Below are positions 1 through 5,405 of a stretch of 5,640 nt of DNA, piece after piece (the first letter of the stretch is position 1; each line of letters starts with the position of its first letter). The stretch is from Planctomycetota bacterium (lineage in GTDB: Bacteria > Planctomycetota > SZUA-567). The translations under genes and the position numbers were made by a program. The DNA is taken from positions 1 to 5,640 of the forward strand of contig JAJBTL010000445.1 in the NCBI GenBank assembly GCA_020860865.1. Reading direction: 5' to 3'. The notes under the pieces were generated by a model that saw only the letters and a list, made by a program, of their open reading frames with translations, was not told the origin of the DNA and made no database searches.

Positions 1-24
1 GAGCGACTGGATGCGACTAACCCG

Positions 25-42
25 GAATTTTCACGAAAATTC
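25..42. promoter_or_regulatory. Perfect inverted repeat, candidate operator over the -35 region
   Basis: GAATTTTC and GAAAATTC are exact reverse complements separated by the two bases AC. The 18-bp element covers the proposed -35 hexamer of the promoter for the TPR gene, which is where a dimeric repressor would sit. That is inference from position and symmetry; no regulator is identified in the window. It is not a good intrinsic terminator, because the loop would be only two bases and no T-run follows. Confidence 0.4.
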
Positions 43-57
43 TTAAATTGCTATAAA
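28..57 (+). promoter_or_regulatory. Candidate sigma70-type promoter for the TPR gene
   Basis: A TATAAA -10 hexamer (52-57, 5 of 6 matches to TATAAT) lies 18 bp after TTTTCA (28-33, 4 of 6 matches to TTGACA), in an AT-rich patch directly upstream of the first gene. Transcription would start near 64, giving a leader of about 85 nt. The -35 is weak, so the call rests mostly on the -10 and the context. Confidence 0.45.
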
Positions 58-86
58 TACTTTAATACCCTTGCCATTTCGCTCCG

Positions 87-101
87 CCATTGCCACAATG
101 G
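87..101. repeat. Short perfect inverted repeat in the leader of the TPR gene
   Basis: CCATTG and CAATGG pair exactly around a three-base centre (CCA). It lies between the proposed transcription start and the ribosome site of the TPR gene, so it could form a small RNA hairpin or bind a protein. Six-base arms are short enough to occur by chance. Confidence 0.3.
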
Positions 102-149
102 AACCGGGGGAAATCCTCACCACGCGCGCTCTGTCAAAAGGTTGACCGC

Positions 150-1187
150 ATGCTGCGAATGCCGACATTCCGCTTTTCCAAATTCATCATCGCCTTTGTC
201 TTCACTATTATCGCCGGGCTGGTGGTTGTGGCCATCCTCCGGAGCTTTGGCCTTGGACCGCTCCGGCCGATGCCGGAGGATGATCCGGCCGTCCTTATTC
301 GTCAGGCCAACGACGGCCTCGCCGCCATCGCCACCCGGGTACCCGGCCAGAACCGTCCGCCCAAATACGACGACGTCCTCGGCCCGCTGGACCGGCTCCT
401 CGTCCTGGCGAAAACCCGTATCGCGGACCCGGAGTTCGATCCGGTGCGGGATTTCGAAGCGCTCCGCGCCCTGGTCAATCCCGTTATCGACATCGCCACC
501 CGGGCCGACGCCCAGGCCAGGCGCGAGACATCGTACCTGACGAAGGAATACCGATTCAACAGCCAGAAGGCCGAGGCCATCCAGTATCTCGCGAACACCA
601 TGTGGGAACGGATTCAGCGGGAATTGCCGCCGCCAAGCGAGTTTTTCAGCGAAGCGCCCCAGTACCCGCCGGCGGCGATGAACGAACTCCGGCGAATCCT
701 GGACGACGGCCTCACCGCCGATCCTGAGAACAAGCAACTCTACTACATCCGCGCCGTCGTAAACCGGGCCGAAGGCCTGTTCGCTCAGGCCGCCCGCGAT
801 CTGGAACAGGCCATCGTCCTTGATGCCCGGTTCGTCGCGGCCTGGAATACCTTGGGGCTGGTCCGTATCAGTCTAAAGGAGTTCGACGGCGCCGAGGCCG
901 CCCTTATGGAAGCGCGGGCCATCGCCTTGCAGGAAGCGGAACAACTCGGCCAGCCGCCGGGCGAGGAATACACGGCAATCGTGTTCAACCTCGCCACATT
1001 TCACGAAGCGCTGGCATCCTACTATAATCGGGAAAACCGCATCACGCCGACGGTGGAATCGCAAAGCCTCCTGAACCGCCACAGTTCGGAAGCGCGGCGC
1101 TATTTCGAGGAGTTTCTCACCCGGGAGCCGGAAGGGACGACGGACTACCGGACCGCATTGGGGAAATTGCAAACCCTCGTGCGCTGA
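150..1187 (+). CDS. Membrane-anchored TPR-repeat protein, function unknown
   Basis: This is a 345-residue protein of unrecognised specific function. Residues 12-30 form a hydrophobic helix (FIIAFVFTIIAGLVVVAIL) preceded by basic residues (R3, R8, K11), which fits an uncleaved signal anchor with the rest outside the cytoplasm. Two adjacent 34-residue TPR units are visible at about 194-227 and 228-261, with the usual small and aromatic positions (Y-Y-I-R-A ... A-A-R-D-L-E-Q-A-I; W-N-T-L-G ... A-E-A-A-L). More helical sequence to about 340 may hold a degenerate third unit. TPRs are protein-interaction scaffolds, so a role in envelope complex assembly is plausible but not shown. The ATG at 150 was chosen because AAAAGG (136-141) sits 8 nt upstream; the reading frame extends to a TTG at 90, but that codon has no ribosome site. 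The gene is separated from the signalling operon by 280 nt with its own promoter, so a shared function is not implied. Confidence 0.85.
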   Translation: MLRMPTFRFSKFIIAFVFTIIAGLVVVAILRSFGLGPLRPMPEDDPAVLIRQANDGLAAIATRVPGQNRPPKYDDVLGPLDRLLVLAKTRIADPEFDPVRDFEALRALVNPVIDIATRADAQARRETSYLTKEYRFNSQKAEAIQYLANTMWERIQRELPPPSEFFSEAPQYPPAAMNELRRILDDGLTADPENKQLYYIRAVVNRAEGLFAQAARDLEQAIVLDARFVAAWNTLGLVRISLKEFDGAEAALMEARAIALQEAEQLGQPPGEEYTAIVFNLATFHEALASYYNRENRITPTVESQSLLNRHSSEARRYFEEFLTREPEGTTDYRTALGKLQTLVR

Positions 1188-1284
1188 TCGGCAAGGTATA
1201 ATCAACACTACCAAGCGACCGGTCGGTCGGACGGAAACGGCCCGCCTGGTACCGTGACGCGCTTCCACCGGTCCATCGCCGTGC

Positions 1285-1303
1285 CACGGTCTCGCCGACC
1301 GTG
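1285..1303. repeat. Strong hairpin downstream of the TPR gene
   Basis: CACGGTC and GACCGTG form a perfect 7-bp stem around the 5-base loop TCGCC. It lies about 100 nt after the TPR stop and 40 nt before the operon promoter. No T-run follows on either strand, so it is not a standard intrinsic terminator. It could act as a 3'-end stabiliser, part of a factor-dependent terminator, or a protein site upstream of the promoter. The nearby CGACCGGTCG (1216-1225) is a further 10-bp palindrome. Confidence 0.45.
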
Positions 1304-1344
1304 CTCCTAACTACATAATAAATCACGGCGTGAGAAAAGTTCAG

Positions 1345-1372
1345 TGGACAAGCCGTGGTCACTGTATATAAT
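1345..1372 (+). promoter_or_regulatory. sigma70-type promoter of the cheY-cheA-receiver operon
   Basis: TGGACA (1345-1350, 5 of 6 to TTGACA) and a perfect TATAAT (1367-1372) are separated by 16 bp. This is the best promoter in the window and lies directly before the three-gene operon. Transcription should start near 1379, leaving an untranslated leader of about 90 nt. That leader contains a small hairpin (AGGAC 1411-1415 with GTCCT 1422-1426) and a repeated ATACAC (1433-1438, 1446-1451). Neither clearly hides the ribosome site. The match suggests vegetative housekeeping transcription, not an alternative flagellar sigma factor. Confidence 0.7.
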
Positions 1373-1467
1373 GGTGGTCCATAACTCGATGTAACTGATT
1401 CACCCTTATCAGGACCAACCCGTCCTTCTGTAATACACCGTGTGGATACACTGGGGAAAGGAACCCG

Positions 1468-1869
1468 ATGTCCGCGAGTGAAAACGCCCCCTGGAAGGGC
1501 AAGTCCATTCTCATTGTCGACGATTATCCGGCGGTGCGCCGCGCCATCAAGGACATCATCGTCAGCCTTGGCATGAAGGCGGAGGAGGCCGAGAACGGCC
1601 TCGAGGCCCAGGCCGTCCTCAAGAAAGAAAAGTTCGACATGGTCATTTCCGACCTCGTCATGCCGGAGATGGACGGGTTCGAACTCACCGAGGCGCTCAG
1701 GAACACGCCGGAATACCGCCGCCTCCCGGTTGTCATCATCTCCACCCACGACGACGCCAAATACATTTTCCGCGCCCTCCACCTTGGAGCGGACGACTAC
1801 ATTATCAAGCCGCCCTCGGCCGAGATGGTCAAGACCGTTCTTGCAAGGATATTCGACCATGACTGGTAA
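1468..1869 (+). CDS. cheY: CheY-like single-domain response regulator
   Basis: This is a 133-residue protein made of one receiver domain with no output domain. The full phosphorylation set is present: acidic pair D18-D19, phospho-acceptor D62 (in ISDLVMPEMDG), switch S92, Y111 and K114. Y111 stands three residues before K114, as Y106 does before K109 in E. coli CheY. The family takes phosphate from a CheA kinase and signals by protein binding, classically to the flagellar switch. The ATG at 1468 follows GGGGAAAGGA (1453-1462) with 5 nt spacing. The first 10 residues are a short polar extension. The last 11 nt overlap the kinase gene, which implies co-translation and makes that kinase the obvious phosphodonor. 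The target is unknown. It could serve a non-flagellar pathway, since no motility genes are in view, so the symbol refers to family and position and not to proven chemotaxis. Confidence 0.92.
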   Translation: MSASENAPWKGKSILIVDDYPAVRRAIKDIIVSLGMKAEEAENGLEAQAVLKKEKFDMVISDLVMPEMDGFELTEALRNTPEYRRLPVVIISTHDDAKYIFRALHLGADDYIIKPPSAEMVKTVLARIFDHDW

Positions 1870-2527
1870 TACCGCACAAGCAGACGCGAAACCACAACCG
1901 CAGGACGCGGGCAAGGGATCGGAAATCGACCGTATGCCGGTCAAGATTTCCCACCTCGACACCCTGCTCGGCTTGACCGGCGAAATCATCATCGCCGCGT
2001 CGAACATTTCCATTCTCCAGCGCCACCTCAACAACACCGAGAATGAGGTGGACAAGGAGACGATGGACATGGTCAAGCTGGCCGCCATGTCCACAAACCG
2101 CATATCCGGCGACCTCCACCACCTGGTCATGGATATCCGCATGGTGCCGATCAAGGAAACGTTCCTCCGTTTCCGCCGCCTGGTCCGGGATATCGCCAAG
2201 AAGCGCGGCCGCCAGGTCAATTTCGAAATTGTCGGCGAAGACACCCTCGTTGACAAAACCGTGGCGGAACGGCTCTACGAACCGCTCGCCCACCAGATCC
2301 GGAACGCCATCGACCACGGCCTCGAAGACCCGCTGGAACGTCAGCACGCCGGCAAGAACCCGACCGGCAACCTCACCCTCTCCGCCTACAAGAAGGAAGG
2401 TTTTACCTTCGTGTCGGTCCGGGACGACGGCAAGGGGCTGGACATCGACCTTATCCGCCAGATTGCCATTGAAAAGGCTACGCCTCGCCCGGTCAGAACC
2501 TGTCGCCGGAAGAGTGTCGCGCCATGA
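1859..2527 (+). CDS. cheA: CheA-type histidine kinase, N-terminal part (P3 and first half of P4), frameshifted
   Basis: This is the first part of a CheA-family kinase, 222 codons as it reads now. After a polar tail (1-25) it begins directly with the P3 dimerisation helices (about 26-92), with no Hpt domain in front. The P4 ATPase follows: RMVPI at 94-98, the N-box around H145 and N149 (HQIRNAIDHGLE) and the G1 box D189-D190-G-K-G. The match to CheA holds through K206 (aag 2474-2476) and then collapses into unrelated residues before a TGA at 2525-2527. Reading one base back at that point restores CheA sequence, so the last 16 codons are frameshift artefact. The ATG at 1859 has AAGGA (1845-1849) 9 nt upstream, inside the end of the CheY gene, and overlaps it by 11 nt. 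An in-frame ATG at 1730 lies within CheY and is not the start. Alone, this half lacks the F, G2 and GT boxes and should not bind ATP properly. Confidence 0.9.
   Translation: MTGNTAQADAKPQPQDAGKGSEIDRMPVKISHLDTLLGLTGEIIIAASNISILQRHLNNTENEVDKETMDMVKLAAMSTNRISGDLHHLVMDIRMVPIKETFLRFRRLVRDIAKKRGRQVNFEIVGEDTLVDKTVAERLYEPLAHQIRNAIDHGLEDPLERQHAGKNPTGNLTLSAYKKEGFTFVSVRDDGKGLDIDLIRQIAIEKATPRPVRTCRRKSVAP
2474..2480 (+). other. Frameshift point (-1) inside the CheA ATPase domain
   Basis: Upstream reads ATT GAA AAG in one frame. The continuation of the CheA ATPase is in the -1 frame as GGC TAC GCC from 2476, giving IEK-GYASPGQNLS, which resembles the usual IEKGL..-type CheA sequence before the F box. One extra G in the GG at 2476-2477 would make a single ORF. 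A_AAG can act as a slippery tetramer, but there is no heptamer of the X XXY YYZ type and no clear upstream Shine-Dalgarno or downstream stem-loop stimulator. A one-base deletion or read error is therefore the simplest explanation. Confidence 0.85.
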
Positions 2528-4059
2528 TTATGAACCCCGGATTTTCCACTGCGCGGGAAGCGACGGAAATTTCCGGCCGCGGCGGCGGCATGGACGTTGT
2601 CAAGTCGACGGTGGAATCGATGGGCGGCGAAATCGTCATCGAAAGCACCCGGGGGCAGGGGTCGGAGTTTGTTTACAAGATTCCGCAACTGTCCGCCGTC
2701 AACATTACCGACGCGGTCATCATCCGGGCCGATTACGGCTATTTCGCCGTGCCGGTCGGCAATGTCGTCGCCACCCAATCCATCCGGAAGGATGAAATTA
2801 ACACGACAATGGGCCGGACCGAGAACATCAAGTATCTCGATTCGATTCTCCCACTCCACGACCTCCTCTACCTCCTGACTGGCATGCCGCTGGAGGAGGA
2901 CGCCGAAGCGGATTCGGTGCCGATCATCATCATCGAAGCGAAGAACGGCCGCATCGCCTGCAAGGTGTCCGAGTTTATCCGGCCGCAAAAGCTTGTTCTT
3001 ATTCCGCTGACGGAAGGGTTCAACGCCACCGGCATTTCCGGTACGACCATTCTCGGCGGCAGCCAGCTCGGCATGATCATAGAGCCGTTCGAACTGGTGG
3101 CGATGGCCAGCGGCACCGCCCTCGACGCCGACTCGTACTCGACCTCGTCGACCCTGTCGATGGAGGATTTCCAACTGCCGGAAGAAGGCCCGCGCCTTGT
3201 CCAGGCCCAGCAGCCGAAGGCGGACGCCCCGGCGGCCGGCCCGGCCAAGAAGGACGACGCCGGCGCGGACGATCAGGCCAGCACCAGGCAGGCCGCTCCT
3301 GCTCCGGAGATGGACGAGGGATTGGCCGAACAGTTCTTTATTGAGATCCACGATATCCTGACGGAGTTGAACGAGGACATTTTCCAGCTCGAAAAAGAAC
3401 CGGAGAGTATTCCCCGGGTCAACACGATTTTCCGCCATTTCCATTCCATCAAAGGCAACTTCATGATGACCGGCTTCAACAGCGTGGGCGCTTTTGTCCA
3501 CGAGGTTGAATCCGTCCTCGACCAGATCCGCGAGAAAAAACTCGACGTCAGCCAGGAAATTATCGACCTCCTCCTGGACGCGGTGAAAAATCTCGAGCAG
3601 GGTCTGGCCGTCATCCGGTCGGGGAAGGGCTATGAAGTCTCGGATCCGGACCTCCTGAACACGTTGTCGAAATACCGCCGGAAAGACACGATTATCCGGA
3701 ACAAGGACGCCGAGGCGGAAGACTCCGGGGTGTTCCGGATGTCGCCCCTCGGGACGCTTCTCTTCCACGCCAAGATGTCGACGCCGGACACGAACGTTTT
3801 CCAGTCGATGATCCAGTTGAAGCCGTCGTTCCAGGACTCGTCCCTGGTCGCGTACCTGATTATCCGCCGGTTGACGATGGTGGCGGATATTATCGACTCG
3901 GTGCCGTCGTTGGAACGGATAGAGCAGGGCATTGTCAAAAACAAGATGAAAATCATGTTCGCGTCCAAGTTGTCCATGGACGACATAAACAAGTTTTTCA
4001 AGAACCAGCTCCAGCGCTACTACTCGGTGGATATGTTCGAAAACCTCATAATGGAGTAG
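2524..4059 (+). CDS. cheA: CheA-type histidine kinase, C-terminal part: rest of P4, P5, then P1 (Hpt) and P2
   Basis: This open frame of 511 codons continues the kinase; the true coding sequence in this frame begins at 2476. Residue numbers here count from 2524. Residues 1-55 finish the ATPase: F box (NPGFSTA), G2 box SGRGGGMDVV (17-26) and GT-like box (RGQGSEF). Residues about 55-195 are the P5 CheW-like domain (AVPVG; GISGTTILGG). An Ala/Pro/Asp/Lys-rich linker follows to about 262. Residues 263-365 are an Hpt (P1) domain with FRHFHSIKGNF, placing the phospho-histidine at H307 (H529 in the restored protein). Residues about 404-505 resemble the P2 CheY-binding domain (LKPSFQDSS, then VPSLERIE). 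This places P1-P2 after P5, the reverse of canonical CheA. The gene is followed 6 nt later by a two-receiver gene. The ATG at 2524 overlaps the previous stop as ATGA and has GGAAGAG (2508-2514) 9 nt upstream, so separate translation cannot be excluded, though it would start inside the ATPase fold. Confidence 0.9.
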   Translation: MIMNPGFSTAREATEISGRGGGMDVVKSTVESMGGEIVIESTRGQGSEFVYKIPQLSAVNITDAVIIRADYGYFAVPVGNVVATQSIRKDEINTTMGRTENIKYLDSILPLHDLLYLLTGMPLEEDAEADSVPIIIIEAKNGRIACKVSEFIRPQKLVLIPLTEGFNATGISGTTILGGSQLGMIIEPFELVAMASGTALDADSYSTSSTLSMEDFQLPEEGPRLVQAQQPKADAPAAGPAKKDDAGADDQASTRQAAPAPEMDEGLAEQFFIEIHDILTELNEDIFQLEKEPESIPRVNTIFRHFHSIKGNFMMTGFNSVGAFVHEVESVLDQIREKKLDVSQEIIDLLLDAVKNLEQGLAVIRSGKGYEVSDPDLLNTLSKYRRKDTIIRNKDAEAEDSGVFRMSPLGTLLFHAKMSTPDTNVFQSMIQLKPSFQDSSLVAYLIIRRLTMVADIIDSVPSLERIEQGIVKNKMKIMFASKLSMDDINKFFKNQLQRYYSVDMFENLIME

Positions 4060-4065
4060 CCTCAC

Positions 4066-4968
4066 ATGGCCAAAATCGTACTCAGCCTCGCGGACACGGC
4101 GCTTCAGGAGGAGGTGGCAGGCGCCCTCCGCCTGTCGAATTACCGGGTGGAAGTGATACCCGCCTTCGCACCGGAACAGACGCCGAAGATGGTCGCGGCG
4201 GAACTGGTGGAGTCGAAGGGCGAGGTGGCGATTCTCGACTATAACGAAGACGACGCCTTCAGCGTCAAGATGCTCCAGGCCTCCACCGACCACGCCCGGA
4301 TTCCCCGGTTCATCTTTGTCCTGCCGGAAGGCACGGCCGTCTCCCATATCCTCATGGCGGTGAACGAGGGCGCCTCCGCCCTGGTCCAGAAGCCGTTCAG
4401 CATGGACGCCCTGATGAACTATGTGGAACGGGCCATCAGCGGGCCGTCCCGGTTCCGCTACGACGCGGACAAGGAAAACACGCTGGTCATGGAATTGTCT
4501 GAACTGGAAAAGGAAGCGAAGACGTTGAAAATGCAGGCGTCGTCGTACCGGAAGCTGGTGTCGTACATCATGTCGACGCCGGTTTCGCAGCAGCACCGGA
4601 CAGCTCTCATCGTCTCCGACTCAGCCTACCAGCGGGACTACCTGAAGAAGCTCCTGGAAGACCACGGCTTCCTCGTCGTCACCGCCGGGAACCCGGAGGA
4701 CGGCCTCAAGGTGGCGCTTGACGAAAAGCCCAGGATAGTCATTTCCGACCTGGAAATGGAAGGCAAGAACGGCGTCGAATTCTGCCACGAACTCAAGATC
4801 GTCCACAAGTACATGCCGTGCTTTTTCGTCATCTGCACCGCCAATTCGGAAAAGGTCGACGAAGTCCTGGCGCCGGGGAACGGCGTCGACGGTTGCGTCA
4901 TCAAGCCGTCGAGCGAATCGGGGAATGTCGAACTGGTGGCAACGGCGGCGATGGGGCTCTTACTGTAA
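4066..4968 (+). CDS. Tandem receiver-domain protein (degenerate REC1, intact REC2)
   Basis: This is a 300-residue protein with two receiver domains and no recognised DNA-binding or enzymatic output. REC1 (about 1-125) keeps the acceptor-like D58 and the K109 of QKPF. It lacks the paired acidic residues after strand 1 (IVLSLAD) and has proline in place of the switch Ser/Thr, so it is probably weakly or not phosphorylated. A charged, heptad-like helical linker (about 135-170) leads to REC2 (about 180-290). REC2 has D185, acceptor D228 (VISDLEMEG), switch T258 and K280 (VIKP), so it looks competent. The ATG at 4066 follows GGAG (4053-4056) at 9 nt and lies 6 nt after the kinase stop, so it is co-translated with the kinase. 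Likely roles are a second phosphate acceptor, a phosphate sink or an adaptor. This is inference, and the true output partner is not visible. Confidence 0.88.
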   Translation: MAKIVLSLADTALQEEVAGALRLSNYRVEVIPAFAPEQTPKMVAAELVESKGEVAILDYNEDDAFSVKMLQASTDHARIPRFIFVLPEGTAVSHILMAVNEGASALVQKPFSMDALMNYVERAISGPSRFRYDADKENTLVMELSELEKEAKTLKMQASSYRKLVSYIMSTPVSQQHRTALIVSDSAYQRDYLKKLLEDHGFLVVTAGNPEDGLKVALDEKPRIVISDLEMEGKNGVEFCHELKIVHKYMPCFFVICTANSEKVDEVLAPGNGVDGCVIKPSSESGNVELVATAAMGLLL

Positions 4969-4991
4969 TTTTTCCCGATTTCACCAATGGG

Positions 4992-5005
4992 CCGGACAGG
5001 TCCGG
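4992..5005. repeat. Small hairpin after the operon
   Basis: CCGGA and TCCGG pair around CAGG, 23 nt after the last stop codon. There is no T-run behind it, so it is probably an ordinary 3'-untranslated hairpin upstream of the real terminator at 5076-5110. Confidence 0.3.
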
Positions 5006-5075
5006 AATCGCTCTGTGTCTATGCGACGCTTCTCTGAATTGTAATCTTGTAATACCAAAACCATATACGGGTCAT

Positions 5076-5110
5076 ATCCGGCGCCTATTACAGGCTGCCG
5101 GATTTTTTTT
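5076..5110 (+). terminator. Intrinsic terminator of the signalling operon
   Basis: CCGGCGCCT (5078-5086) pairs with AGGCTGCCGG (5092-5101) around the loop ATTAC, giving 9 base pairs with a single bulged T. Eight Ts follow immediately (5103-5110). Two more A-T pairs can extend the base of the stem. Position (about 108 nt after the two-receiver gene) and orientation show that it ends the three-gene transcript. Confidence 0.92.
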
Positions 5111-5405
5111 GCTGAATCATATTTCGATATTGAATAGATGTTTTTACTATTATTAATGTAGCTTACGACGTATCCCTCGCCCTTGTTCCGCTCAGGCCTG
5201 TTCTAAAAACATTCACATCAAGAAGATACACATGGTTATTTAGCACTTGCGGATTAGCTAAAATTATATTTAATGGAAAACCGACTCCGTTAAACGACCG
5301 AGTTTTATCCATTAGCGCATATAAAAATTTTCGGGATTATTATCACCGATTTTGTCGACTATGCCGATCCATGACTGGACAGTGGCACTCGACGGGAGGA
5401 CGATC
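5111..5405. other. AT-rich non-coding spacer before the iron-sulfur gene
   Basis: No credible gene is seen in about 295 nt. The stretch is markedly more AT-rich than the flanking genes, as expected for a promoter region. TATAAA at 5320-5325 is a possible -10, but no good -35 lies 16-18 bp before it. A partial dyad, ACTC-CGTT-A-AACG-acc-GAGT (5284-5303), lies just upstream and could be a regulator site. The promoter of the next gene must be here or upstream of the terminator by read-through, but it cannot be placed with confidence. Confidence 0.5.
5394..5400 (+). promoter_or_regulatory. Strong ribosome binding site fixing the start at 5406
   Basis: GGGAGGA sits 5 nt before ATG 5406. An in-frame ATG at 5361 would add 15 residues (MPIHDWTVALDGRTI) but has no ribosome site, so 5406 is preferred. 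Confidence 0.8.

Noticed and set aside
98..145. Fifteen-codon ORF (MEPGEILTTRALSKG) ending just before ATG 150, a possible leader peptide
   Set aside because: It has no ribosome site and no run of regulatory codons; its ATG merely falls in a small inverted repeat.
90..149. TTG start at 90 for the TPR protein
   Set aside because: No Shine-Dalgarno upstream. ATG 150 has AAAAGG at 8 nt and places the membrane anchor close to the N-terminus, as expected.
1..540. Frame open from the left edge to 540 on the + strand, possible end of an upstream gene
   Set aside because: It runs through the promoter-like AT-rich patch and then shadows the TPR gene; its translation is low-complexity Ser/Pro/Arg with no domain.
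1216..1303. GC-rich repeats and hairpins as an intrinsic terminator, mobile-element end or CRISPR
   Set aside because: No T-run, no repeated spacer-sized units, no transposase and no target duplications are seen.
1730..1858. Upstream ATG extending the kinase N-terminus to 1730
   Set aside because: The extra residues are out-of-frame CheY sequence without domain features; ATG 1859 has a well-placed AAGGA.
1117..2256. Minus-strand ORF spanning the operon promoter
   Set aside because: It crosses a good promoter and the CheY and CheA genes on the other strand and shows no family motifs.
2386..4596. Long minus-strand ORF of 736 codons
   Set aside because: It is antisense to the CheA and tandem-receiver genes. 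The translation is His/Arg/Val-rich with no recognisable domain, typical of the opposite strand of GC-rich coding DNA.
4818..5156. Plus-strand ORF overlapping the end of the tandem receiver gene
   Set aside because: It is an Arg/Gly-rich shadow that runs through the intrinsic terminator.
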